A stretch of DNA of 64,000 nt from Marisalimonas sp016777705 (GTDB lineage Bacteria; Pseudomonadota; Alphaproteobacteria; Puniceispirillales; Marisalimonadaceae), in assembly GCF_047717795.1 (NCBI RefSeq), contig NZ_CP159808.1, forward strand, positions 124,001 to 188,000. The letters run 5' to 3'. Shown one piece after another: positions 1-7,796 of the stretch. The first letter of the stretch is position 1. Each line of letters begins with the position of its first letter. The notes beneath the pieces are model-generated. The model made no database searches and was not told the origin of the DNA. It was given only the letters and a program-made list of their open reading frames with translations. The translations under genes and the position numbers were made by a program.

Positions 1-1
1 A

Positions 2-847
2 TTTGGATCTACTATAGTGGCCTCAAAGTTATTAGGTTTAAATGAAGATCAAACCATTAATGCGCTTGGTCTAGTTTCAACTAGAGCATCTGGAATTAAA
101 TCACAATTTGGAACTATGGGTAAACCTTTTCATGCAGGTATGGCTGCTTCAAACGGTATTGAAGCGGCTAAATTATCTAAACTTGGTTTTGTTTCCCGTG
201 AAGATGGTATTGAATGTGAACAAGGTTTTTTTCAGACACATGGTTGGAACAAAGAAATTCCTTCTAGAGCTGTTGAAAACTTAGGAACAGAATTTTTATT
301 CCCAGAAATTAAATATAAATTTCATGCATGTTGTCATGGACTCCATTCATTTCTTGAGGCACTTGACGATTTAAAAAAGGTAAATAACTTTAACCCCGAA
401 TCAATAGAAGAAGTGAAAATAGAAACAAACCCATCTTGGTTGAAAGTATGTAATATTCAGACACCAAAAACAGGTTTAGAAAGCAAATTTTCATATAAAT
501 TAACAGCAGCGATGTCTATTTATGGAACTGATACTTCAAAATTAGAAAGCTATAATGATGATATTTGCTTTGAGGATAAAATGGTGAAAATGAGAGACAA
601 AGTTAAAGTTGTTCCAAATGAAAAGTTAACTGATATGCAATCAGTAATTTCAATTCATGATGGATCTCAAGAAATAAAAAACACGCATGATTTATCTAAT
701 AAAATTGAAAAAAATATTCTTGAAACGAAAATAGTTGGTAAGTCAGTGTCTTTGCTTTCACAATCGAAATCAGAACAAATTTCAAAAATGCTTGATGAAC
801 CAGAAATAAACAAGGTTAGTTCTCTAGTTAATTGTCTGGCCAGCTAA
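2..847 (+). CDS. MmgE/PrpD family protein, 5'-truncated by the window edge
   Basis: The reading frame is open from the first bases of the window and has no start of its own; the GTG at 17 is internal, because the residues before it (FGSTI) continue the family pattern. About the last 280 residues are visible. They include the conserved stretch FGTMGKPFHAGMAASNGIEA, typical of MmgE/PrpD proteins, the family of 2-methylcitrate dehydratase, cis-aconitate decarboxylase and iminodisuccinate epimerase. The active-site DFDDTH segment lies upstream of the window. The stop codon overlaps the start of the next gene (TAATG at 845-849), so the two are translationally coupled. The neighbours (CoA-transferases, CitE-like lyase, MaoC hydratase) suggest dehydration or decarboxylation of a small tricarboxylic or dicarboxylic acid; the substrate cannot be read from the sequence. 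Confidence 0.9.
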   Translation, partial: FGSTIVASKLLGLNEDQTINALGLVSTRASGIKSQFGTMGKPFHAGMAASNGIEAAKLSKLGFVSREDGIECEQGFFQTHGWNKEIPSRAVENLGTEFLFPEIKYKFHACCHGLHSFLEALDDLKKVNNFNPESIEEVKIETNPSWLKVCNIQTPKTGLESKFSYKLTAAMSIYGTDTSKLESYNDDICFEDKMVKMRDKVKVVPNEKLTDMQSVISIHDGSQEIKNTHDLSNKIEKNILETKIVGKSVSLLSQSKSEQISKMLDEPEINKVSSLVNCLAS

Positions 848-2004
848 TGGAAAAACAAGATTCGAGTAAAGACCTAGAAGGACTGTTAGTAGTTACAATT
901 GAACAAGCTGTTGCTGCGCCTTATACATCTTGCAGGCTTGCCGATGCTGGAGCTAGAGTGATTAAGGTAGAACGACCTGAAGGCGACTTTGCAAGAAATT
1001 ATGACAGTAATGCTCTTGGTAATAGTGCTTACTTTGTTTGGTTGAACAGAGGTAAAGAATCTATTTCTTTAGATTTAAAAAACAATAAAGACTTTGTAAT
1101 CTTAAAAAATATAATATCTAAAGCAGACATCTTAATTCAAAATTTAGCTCCTGGTGCTTTTGATCGACTTGGTACAAGTCTTAAAAAATTAAGATCAGAG
1201 TTCCCATCTTTAATTACATGTTCTATCTCAGGCTTTGGTGATGACGGTCCTTACAAAAATCAAAAAGCCTACGATATGTTAATACAAGCTGAGACAGGGG
1301 TTATAGAATTAACGGGACTTCCTGATAAAGAAGGCTTTGATGGAAGAGCTAAAGTCGGTCCATCAGTTTGTGACATTTCTGCAGGAATGACAGCTTATCA
1401 GGCAATTTTACAAGCTTTAATTAAAAGAGGGATTTCTGGAAAAGGAAGACATATTTCAGTGTCTATGTTTAATTCTTTGGCAGACTGGATGAATCCGTTT
1501 TATTTAGGTTATGTTTACAATCAAAAAATTCCGAAAAGAAATGGTATGACGCATCCAATAATTGTTCCTTATGGTGCTTATAATTGTAAAGATAATCTAA
1601 CACTGTTAATTGCCATTCAAAATGATCGTGAATGGTCAAATTTATGTAAAATTGTTTTATGTGATGTGACAATGGCGACAGACAAGCGTTTCAAAATGAA
1701 TGCTGACAGAGTTGCTAATAGAGCATTAACTGAAAAAATAATCCAAAAAAAATTTTTAGAGTTTAAACGAGAAGATTTGATACAAAAGCTTGAAGAAGCA
1801 AGTGTGGCTTATGGAAGAATTTCTGATATGGAACAATTAAAGAACCATCCTCAAAATAATTATATAGAAATAGGTACAAAAAATGGAGATGTAAAAGTAT
1901 TAGGTCCAGGAGCTGTTCATGATAATTTCATTCCAACCGTTAACAAGATGCCTGAATTAAATGAGCATGGGGATATAATAAGGTCCGAGTTTGATTTTAA
2001 ATAA
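847..2004 (+). CDS. Family III CoA-transferase (CaiB/BaiF)
   Basis: A 385-residue protein of the CaiB/BaiF (formyl-CoA transferase) family, which moves CoA from an acyl-CoA donor to a free carboxylate through an aspartyl-CoA anhydride. The N-terminal Rossmann-like part (LADAGARVIKVERPEGD) and the catalytic Asp in AYDMLIQAETG (D143) are both present, so it is a transferase of the Asp type and not a racemase. I start it at the ATG at 847, which overlaps the upstream stop as TAATG; a TTG at 832 in the same frame is possible but less likely. It sits between an MmgE/PrpD gene and a CitE-like lyase, as expected for the activating step of a dicarboxylate pathway. Itaconate, mesaconate or citramalate CoA-transferase is an inference from context. 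Confidence 0.9.
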   Translation: MEKQDSSKDLEGLLVVTIEQAVAAPYTSCRLADAGARVIKVERPEGDFARNYDSNALGNSAYFVWLNRGKESISLDLKNNKDFVILKNIISKADILIQNLAPGAFDRLGTSLKKLRSEFPSLITCSISGFGDDGPYKNQKAYDMLIQAETGVIELTGLPDKEGFDGRAKVGPSVCDISAGMTAYQAILQALIKRGISGKGRHISVSMFNSLADWMNPFYLGYVYNQKIPKRNGMTHPIIVPYGAYNCKDNLTLLIAIQNDREWSNLCKIVLCDVTMATDKRFKMNADRVANRALTEKIIQKKFLEFKREDLIQKLEEASVAYGRISDMEQLKNHPQNNYIEIGTKNGDVKVLGPGAVHDNFIPTVNKMPELNEHGDIIRSEFDFK

Positions 2005-2027
2005 CTTTAGAATAATAGGAGATAGTT

Positions 2028-2840
2028 TTGAGAAGTATTTTATTTTTACCTACCGATAAGATTGAGAGGTTGCCTAAAGCGCTTGGTTCAGGTGCTGATA
2101 AGGTTATATTTGACCTTGAAGACGGGCTCGCAGGTGATAAGAAAGTTGTTGGTAGATCAAACTTTGCAGACTTAGCAAATAGGAACTATGACGGACAGTC
2201 TGATAAGTTTTTATTAAGGATTAATGCGTTAGATACTCAAGAATATCAAGAAGACATAAAGATGTTAAAATCTTTGTCAACGCTCCCCTATTCAATAGCA
2301 ATACCTAAAATAGAATCCCCTGATGAATGCAGAACATTTTTAGATGATGTTGGTAAAAAGGTATTAATCCTTCCGCAAATAGAAACACCAAGAGGGATAG
2401 CAAATATAGAAACATGGGAATGTTCAGATATAGAATTTTCTGGAATTGGTTTTGGTTCTGCAGATTATTGTGCCTCTACTGGAGGTGACATGGGAAAAGC
2501 TAGTTTAGCTTATGGTAGGGGTAAAATTATTAATGCTGCTGCCATTTATAACACAATTGCTTTAGATGGAGTTTGGTTAGACTTTAAAGATCCAGAGGGT
2601 TGCAAAGCAGAAACCGAATATGTAAAATCAATGGGTTTCAAAGGAAGATTTGCAATACATCCAGATCAAATTAAACCAATTCATGATGCTTACAGGCCTT
2701 CAAGTGAGGAGTTAGAATGGGCCAAAGGAGTTTTAGAAGAGGCTAAAACTGCGGGTACTGGCGCTTTTAAATATCAAGGAAGAATGGTTGACGCCCCAGT
2801 GTTAGCGGTAGCTAGGTTGATTATATCAAGGGAGGATTAA
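2028..2840 (+). CDS. CitE-like CoA-ester lyase (HpcH/HpaI aldolase family)
   Basis: A 270-residue TIM-barrel lyase of the citrate lyase beta-subunit-like family, which includes citramalyl-CoA, malyl-CoA and methylmalyl-CoA lyases. The N-terminal RSILFLPTDK, the acidic metal-site segment KVIFDLEDGLAGDKK, the ILPQIETPRGIANIE strand and the C-terminal RFAIHPDQI are family hallmarks. There are no citrate lyase alpha or gamma genes nearby, so it is a stand-alone CitE-like enzyme. The start is TTG, supported by an AGGAG ribosome-binding site at 2017-2021. The MaoC gene follows with no gap. With CoA-transferases and a hydratase in the same operon it probably splits a C5 hydroxyacyl-CoA into acetyl-CoA or propionyl-CoA plus pyruvate or glyoxylate. 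Confidence 0.88.
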   Translation: MRSILFLPTDKIERLPKALGSGADKVIFDLEDGLAGDKKVVGRSNFADLANRNYDGQSDKFLLRINALDTQEYQEDIKMLKSLSTLPYSIAIPKIESPDECRTFLDDVGKKVLILPQIETPRGIANIETWECSDIEFSGIGFGSADYCASTGGDMGKASLAYGRGKIINAAAIYNTIALDGVWLDFKDPEGCKAETEYVKSMGFKGRFAIHPDQIKPIHDAYRPSSEELEWAKGVLEEAKTAGTGAFKYQGRMVDAPVLAVARLIISRED

Positions 2841-3380
2841 ATGGATGAAAATACTTACGGAATTAGAAAAATAGGCCCCCAAAGATATAGGGAAGATCCT
2901 GGAAGATACTTTGAAGATTTTCAAGTAGGGGATGTTTATGAACATTGGCCAGGCAGAACTGTAAGCGAGGCTGATAACATATGGTTTACTAATTTAACAA
3001 TGAACACACACCCAATTCATTTTGATGCTAATTATGCATCCAAATCAGAATTTGGAAAATATTTGGTAAACTCTGCATTTACGTTAGCTCTTGTTACAGG
3101 CATGTGTGTTAGTGGTACTAGCCAGAAAGCGATAGCAAATCTTGGATGGGAAGAAATTAAAATTCCAGCACCTGTTTTTGTAGGTGACACGCTATATTCA
3201 GAAACAGAAGTTTTGGACAAAAGAGAATCAAAATCAAGACCAACTCAAGGCATTGTAAAAGTAAGACATATTGGAAAAAATCAAGATAAAGTAGTTGTTA
3301 TGGACATGGTTAGGTCTTTCTTGGTGGCTAAACGTGGACATAGTGTAGTAGATAAAATCATTGAAGAGACAGCTAAATAG
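2841..3380 (+). CDS. MaoC-like hot-dog (de)hydratase
   Basis: A 179-residue single hot-dog protein of the MaoC family. GRYFEDFQVGDVYEHWPGRT and FTNLTMNTHPIHFDANYA carry the usual hydratase-2-type Asp and His (here N-x-H-P-I-H-F-D), and PAPVFVGDTLYSETEVLDKR is the conserved second half of the fold. Relatives hydrate enoyl-CoAs such as mesaconyl-CoA, itaconyl-CoA or (R)-enoyl-CoA. It begins directly after the TAA of the CitE-like gene, with a GGAGG ribosome-binding site inside the end of that gene, so the two are made together. Known itaconyl-CoA and mesaconyl-CoA hydratases are mostly larger two-domain proteins, so this one would act as a homodimer; the substrate is inferred from its neighbours. 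Confidence 0.85.
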   Translation: MDENTYGIRKIGPQRYREDPGRYFEDFQVGDVYEHWPGRTVSEADNIWFTNLTMNTHPIHFDANYASKSEFGKYLVNSAFTLALVTGMCVSGTSQKAIANLGWEEIKIPAPVFVGDTLYSETEVLDKRESKSRPTQGIVKVRHIGKNQDKVVVMDMVRSFLVAKRGHSVVDKIIEETAK

Positions 3381-3392
3381 AGGAAAACATAT

Positions 3393-4598
3393 ATGAATCT
3401 ACCTCTTGCTGGAGTAAAAGTTATAGCCTTTGAACAATATGGTGCAGGACCATTTGGAACTCAATACCTTGCAGATATGGGTGCTGAGGTTATAAAGGTT
3501 GAGCCTGCCGGAACTAGTGGAGATTACTTAAGAGAGATTGGCCCTTATTTTATAGATGGTGAAAACAGAAATTCTGCCTCAAGCATTTTTTTTCAGGCAC
3601 TAAATAGAAATAAAAAAAGTATCACCCTAGATGTTTTGTCTAAAAAAGGTAAAAATATTCTAAAAAAACTAGTTCAAAATGCAGATGCTGTTTGTAACAA
3701 TTTACGAGGTGATGTTCCTGAAAAATTAGGAATAACCTACGATCAACTTAAAGATTTTAATAAATCTATAGTAGCGGCTCACTGCTCTGCATATGGAAGG
3801 GAAGGACCAAGAAAAAACTGGCCAGGATATGATTATTTAATGCAAGCTGAAGCAGGATACTTTTCTTTGACAGGAGAGCCTAGTGGTCCTCCTGCAAGAT
3901 TTGGCCTTTCTATTGTAGATTATATGTCTGGCCTGACAATGTCTTTCGGTCTTGTAAGTGCTGTGTTGTCAGCTAGATCAACAGGCCTGGGAAGAGATGT
4001 TGACGTAAATTTATTTGATACAGCTATGTTTAATCAAAGTTATATGGCTGCATGGACACTTAACTCAGACTTTAAAAGTGAAAGGCTAGATAGGTCCGCT
4101 CATCCAATTTTAGTTCCTTGTCAATTATACAAGACCAAGGATGGATGGATATATCTGATGTGTAATAAAGAGAGTTTTTGGCCAATATTATGTGATAATA
4201 TTGGTAGAGAAGAATTAAGTGATGACCCAAGATTTGTAAACTTTAAGACAAGGCAGGAAAATAGGGATGAAGTCACAAGAATTTTAGATGAAGAACTTAT
4301 GAAAAAGACAACAGCTGAATGGCTTGATAAATTTGGTGGGATTGTTCCTGCTGCACCAATATTAGACTTGAAAGAAGCTCTAGAGAACCCTTTTCTGAAA
4401 GACAGAAATAACATACAAAAATTAAAAACTAAGAATGGTGTAGATATAAGTTTATTAAAAACACCTGTGAATATTTCAAAAAGTACTTTTGAAGATAAAA
4501 CGGCTCCTGAACTTGGTGAAGATACTTATGCTGTTCTTGAAGAAGCTGGTTTTACAAAAAAAGAAATAAAAGGTTTCAAAAGTGATGGAATTATCTGA
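3393..4598 (+). CDS. Family III CoA-transferase (CaiB/BaiF), second copy
   Basis: A 401-residue CaiB/BaiF protein, clearly divergent from the one at 847. It has the N-terminal YLADMGAEVIKVEPAGTSGD, the catalytic Asp in GYDYLMQAEAG (D147), and the typical C-terminal small-domain segment ending in GLV-like turns. It ends the first operon-like group, 12 bases after the MaoC gene, behind a weak AGGA site. Two CoA-transferases in one cluster may serve different acids, or one may activate the substrate while the other passes CoA to a later intermediate. No gene follows for about 110 bases; that gap is AT-rich and I see no convincing hairpin or promoter in it. Confidence 0.9.
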   Translation: MNLPLAGVKVIAFEQYGAGPFGTQYLADMGAEVIKVEPAGTSGDYLREIGPYFIDGENRNSASSIFFQALNRNKKSITLDVLSKKGKNILKKLVQNADAVCNNLRGDVPEKLGITYDQLKDFNKSIVAAHCSAYGREGPRKNWPGYDYLMQAEAGYFSLTGEPSGPPARFGLSIVDYMSGLTMSFGLVSAVLSARSTGLGRDVDVNLFDTAMFNQSYMAAWTLNSDFKSERLDRSAHPILVPCQLYKTKDGWIYLMCNKESFWPILCDNIGREELSDDPRFVNFKTRQENRDEVTRILDEELMKKTTAEWLDKFGGIVPAAPILDLKEALENPFLKDRNNIQKLKTKNGVDISLLKTPVNISKSTFEDKTAPELGEDTYAVLEEAGFTKKEIKGFKSDGII

Positions 4599-4706
4599 CT
4601 AAATAGATAACATATTCAGCAATTAATTTAAATTATTAGAAATAATAGTTTACCTAATATGTATAACGATATAGTTTGTGATTCTAAATATTAGGAGGAA
4701 ATTTTT

Positions 4707-5876
4707 ATGAAATTGACTAAATTATCACTTTTAGGTGCAGTAAGTGCTGTAGCCTTGACTTTTGTAGCTGGAACTAATTTAGCCACAGCTGACGGTCACA
4801 AAATTAAACCAATCAAAATGCGTTGGGCATCTGATCACTCTGGTCCGCCACATCCAGCTGCAATAGCAGAAGTTTTCTTTGCTGAGCAAGTTGAGAAAAA
4901 AATACCTGGAAGTAAAGTTCAAATTTATTGGGCAAAATCTCTTTATAATGTTCCTAAAGGAACTCAGGCCTTAACTAAAGGTAACTTAGAGATGATGACT
5001 GGGCAGTTTGGAAAAACATCAAGTGTTGAGCCATTAGCTAATACAATTGTTGGTGCAGGAAAATTAACAACTCCTGGTGCTATTCAAGGTCTTGATGGAA
5101 CAAAAACTTTTGCTCAATTAAAGAAAGTTTTTAATGATAAGCATGGAATTACTTTATTCGGTTCAGGACATTTAAGTATGTATATGGGCGCAGGTGCTGT
5201 TAAAAGTAGATTGCTAGTTCCATCTGACTTTGCTGGTAAAAAAATAAGAAGTATGGGTCCTGCTGAAAATGCATTATTAGGTTCATTAGGTGCTAATGCT
5301 ACCACAATGTCTTTCGGAGACGTTCCTCCTGCGCTTCAAACTGGAGTGATTGATGGACTTCTAACAAGCTTAGGTGGATTTAATGCTACTAAAGAACAAG
5401 CTCCTTATTTTACAGTTGCTGGTATCAACGGTATTGTTGGAGACTATTATTGGATGGGTGCATCTAATAAGTGGTGGTCAAAATTATCTAAGAAGCAACA
5501 GAGTGCATTAGCTGATATTATTGTTAACGATTTTATTCCATTTCAAAAGGCTATTAACTTTTGTAATGATAAGAGATTAGTTGATAAGTATAAAGTTACT
5601 GACAAGTCAAAGGCCGGTATTTATGTTATGAACCCTACTGAAGCTGCTGTTTTGCAAAAAGCTGAAGGTGGTGCAACTAACAACTGGATTAAAACTAAAG
5701 TTGACGCAACAGGTGCAAAAATGGTTGATCAGTTTACTGCTGAAGCCAAAGCTCTTGTAGCAGCTAACCCGATGGGATCAAGTGCTTTAGAAAAAACAGA
5801 TTGTACTGCTTTTGCAGCTGACTTTGCAAAATATGCAAAAGGTACTGCTCTACATAAGAAAAAAGCTAGAAAATAA
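4707..5876 (+). CDS. dctP: TRAP transporter substrate-binding protein (DctP family)
   Basis: A 389-residue periplasmic binding protein. Residues 1-28 form a signal peptide (Lys-rich start, hydrophobic core AVSAVALTFVAG, cleavage probably after ATA). The mature part shows DctP-family features: RWASDHSGPPHP at the start, AEVFFAEQVEKKIPGSKVQI, and AGKKIRSMGPAENALLGSLG followed by GVIDGL, the region that binds the substrate carboxylate in the family. It feeds the DctQ/DctM permease encoded just downstream. The ribosome-binding site is a strong AGGAGG. A hairpin directly after the stop probably gives this gene more transcript than the permease genes. The substrate is likely an organic acid handled by the adjacent CoA-transferase genes. 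Confidence 0.92.
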   Translation: MKLTKLSLLGAVSAVALTFVAGTNLATADGHKIKPIKMRWASDHSGPPHPAAIAEVFFAEQVEKKIPGSKVQIYWAKSLYNVPKGTQALTKGNLEMMTGQFGKTSSVEPLANTIVGAGKLTTPGAIQGLDGTKTFAQLKKVFNDKHGITLFGSGHLSMYMGAGAVKSRLLVPSDFAGKKIRSMGPAENALLGSLGANATTMSFGDVPPALQTGVIDGLLTSLGGFNATKEQAPYFTVAGINGIVGDYYWMGASNKWWSKLSKKQQSALADIIVNDFIPFQKAINFCNDKRLVDKYKVTDKSKAGIYVMNPTEAAVLQKAEGGATNNWIKTKVDATGAKMVDQFTAEAKALVAANPMGSSALEKTDCTAFAADFAKYAKGTALHKKKARK

Positions 5877-5881
5877 ATTTT

Positions 5882-5913
5882 TAAGAAGGCCTGATTTAAT
5901 TCAGGCCTTCTTA
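5882..5913 (+). terminator. Intergenic hairpin between dctP and dctQ
   Basis: A perfect 13-bp inverted repeat (left arm TAAGAAGGCCTGA, right arm TCAGGCCTTCTTA) with a 6-base TTTAAT loop starts six bases after the dctP stop, followed by a short T-rich stretch. It looks like a partial intrinsic terminator or a 3'-end mRNA stabiliser, as often found behind highly expressed binding-protein genes. Confidence 0.8.
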
Positions 5914-5936
5914 CATTTTTACATTAAAGTAAAAAC

Positions 5937-6488
5937 ATGAATTCATTTTACAAAATTTCAAATACATTAAAATCCAATATTAATTTAGTTTTAGGAAATT
6001 GTTCAGCTTATTTAATGATAGCTGTCACACTCTTTGCATTAGCTGAAATTATTCGAAGATATATTTTTGGAGTTGTGTTTGAGTGGGGCCAAGATGCAGT
6101 CATATATGCAATGGTTTCGTCTGTTGCATTATATATTTGTGTTACGCAAATTAAAAGAGGCCATTTAGTTATGAGCGCAGTGCTTCAGTTATTAAATGCT
6201 AAAGGCTTTCATCGAACAGTCGGGTCTCTTAAAATTTTTGTCTCATTTTTTATATCTCTATTTACAGGATCATTAACATATACCGCTTATTCAACTATTG
6301 AGTATTCAATACAAATAGGAGAAAGAACGGAAAGCTTGTTTTTTTACATGTGGCCTTTTCATTTTATACTTGCAATTGGAATGGGATTAATGTGCGTGGT
6401 TTCGTTTCTTCAATTTATTGAAGATATTCATAGTTATATCAAAGGTGATCACTTTACTGATGAAGTTGAAGTGGCAACAGATGTCTAA
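5937..6488 (+). CDS. dctQ: TRAP transporter small permease (DctQ family)
   Basis: A 183-residue membrane protein with four predicted hydrophobic segments (about residues 20-40, 50-75, 95-120 and 135-160). It carries the DctQ-type pattern AEIIRRYIFGVVFEWGQDAV near the first loop and MWPFHFILAIGMGLM near the last helix. It is the small integral-membrane subunit that joins the large permease DctM to the DctP binding protein. It lies between dctP and dctM, with no strong ribosome-binding site of its own, and reads through from the dctP hairpin. Assignment rests on hydrophobic pattern and gene order as much as on motifs. Confidence 0.88.
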   Translation: MNSFYKISNTLKSNINLVLGNCSAYLMIAVTLFALAEIIRRYIFGVVFEWGQDAVIYAMVSSVALYICVTQIKRGHLVMSAVLQLLNAKGFHRTVGSLKIFVSFFISLFTGSLTYTAYSTIEYSIQIGERTESLFFYMWPFHFILAIGMGLMCVVSFLQFIEDIHSYIKGDHFTDEVEVATDV

Positions 6489-6512
6489 ATTTTTTAGAAT
6501 AGGAGATAAATA

Positions 6513-7796
6513 ATGTTTTCATTAGGTGGATACTTATTTAGTCTCTTGTTCGCTGGTGCGCCTATAGGTATAGCACTTGCTGGTGCAACCGCCTTACTCG
6601 TTTTATTTGATGATTTTTTAACATACAGCACCTTATTTGAAGCATTCTTCAGTTTCTTAACTAAATATACATTAGTAGCAATTCCATTCTTTATTTATGC
6701 TGGTTTTTTAATGGAACGGACTGGGTTAGTTGGAAGTCTTTTTAAGTTTGCTGATGCCCTAGTTGGTTGGGTTCCAGGTGGTTTTGCATACGCAACTTTG
6801 TTAGCTGCTGTTTTATTCGGAGCTATTTCAGGATCGTCTACTGCTATGGCTGCCGCTATGAGTGTTATAGCATATCCAGAACTTGTAAAAAGAGGTTACC
6901 CAAAGTGGATGGCCGCAGGCGTGATTGCGTCTGCAGGTGGTATTGCACTTTTGATACCTCCAAGCATAACACTTATATTATTTGGTGTTATTACAGAAAT
7001 GGATATAATAAAATTATTCTTTGCTGGAATTATTCCTGGGATAATGTTGGCTATAAGTGACGCTGTAATTATAGTGAGTGTTTCTCTATTTATAAAATTA
7101 CCTAGAGGTAAGTTTGATTTATGTGAAGTTTGGATATCTTTTAAAGAAGCTCTTCCAGCCTTATTAATGCCGGTTATTATTTTAGGTGGATTGTATGGTG
7201 GAATATTTACTCCGACTGAAGCTGGTGCCGCTGCCGCTGCTTATGCTTTGTTTTATGGATTAATATTTAAGCGTAAAACTTTTATAAAAGAAGTTATGCC
7301 AACAACAATAAGAACAATGAATCTTACAGCTGTTGTATTTTTCTTACTAGGTTGTGTTGGAATATTTCAATTTTACTTAGCAAATATGGGCTGGCCTATG
7401 ATGATTGCTGAATGGGCTGGTGAATTAGGTTTATCTAAACATGGATTTCTTTTTGCATTAATGGGTTCATTGTTATTTTTGTCTATGTTTTTAACTGGTG
7501 TGGCTATTTTAGTGTTAACTGTACCAATTTATTTTCCAGTTGCTTTAGCACTTGGTGTCGATCCAATTCATCTTGGGATATTAACAGCTTTATGTATAGA
7601 AATAGGTAGTGTTATTCCGCCTGTTGGACTTAACTTGTTTGCAGTTAGTGGTGTAACAGGGTTGCCTGTAACGACTGTTATAAAGGGTTCATTTCCTTTT
7701 TGTATATCAGACACCGTGGTTTTAATAATAGTATTGTTATTTCCAGCGCTAGCTCTAACCTTACCTGAGATTTTGGTAGTATCTCATTTTAAATAA
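6513..7796 (+). CDS. dctM: TRAP transporter large permease (DctM family)
   Basis: A 427-residue, about 12-helix sodium-coupled permease. Family signatures are clear: GAPIGIALAGATALL at the N-terminus, PFFIYAGFLMERTGL, LFGAISGSSTAMAAAM, IALLIPPSITLILFGV, GIFTPTEAGAAAAAYAL and the C-terminal GSVIPPVGLNLF. It begins 24 bases after dctQ behind an AGGAGAT site. Its last 13 bases overlap the 3' end of the amidase gene on the opposite strand, so neither gene has room for its own terminator. With dctP and dctQ it forms a complete dicarboxylate/organic-acid uptake system. Confidence 0.94.
   Translation: MFSLGGYLFSLLFAGAPIGIALAGATALLVLFDDFLTYSTLFEAFFSFLTKYTLVAIPFFIYAGFLMERTGLVGSLFKFADALVGWVPGGFAYATLLAAVLFGAISGSSTAMAAAMSVIAYPELVKRGYPKWMAAGVIASAGGIALLIPPSITLILFGVITEMDIIKLFFAGIIPGIMLAISDAVIIVSVSLFIKLPRGKFDLCEVWISFKEALPALLMPVIILGGLYGGIFTPTEAGAAAAAYALFYGLIFKRKTFIKEVMPTTIRTMNLTAVVFFLLGCVGIFQFYLANMGWPMMIAEWAGELGLSKHGFLFALMGSLLFLSMFLTGVAILVLTVPIYFPVALALGVDPIHLGILTALCIEIGSVIPPVGLNLFAVSGVTGLPVTTVIKGSFPFCISDTVVLIIVLLFPALALTLPEILVVSHFK

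Noticed and set aside
17..847. GTG at 17 as the start of the first gene
   Set aside because: The frame is open before it and the residues upstream continue the MmgE/PrpD pattern; the gene is cut by the window edge.
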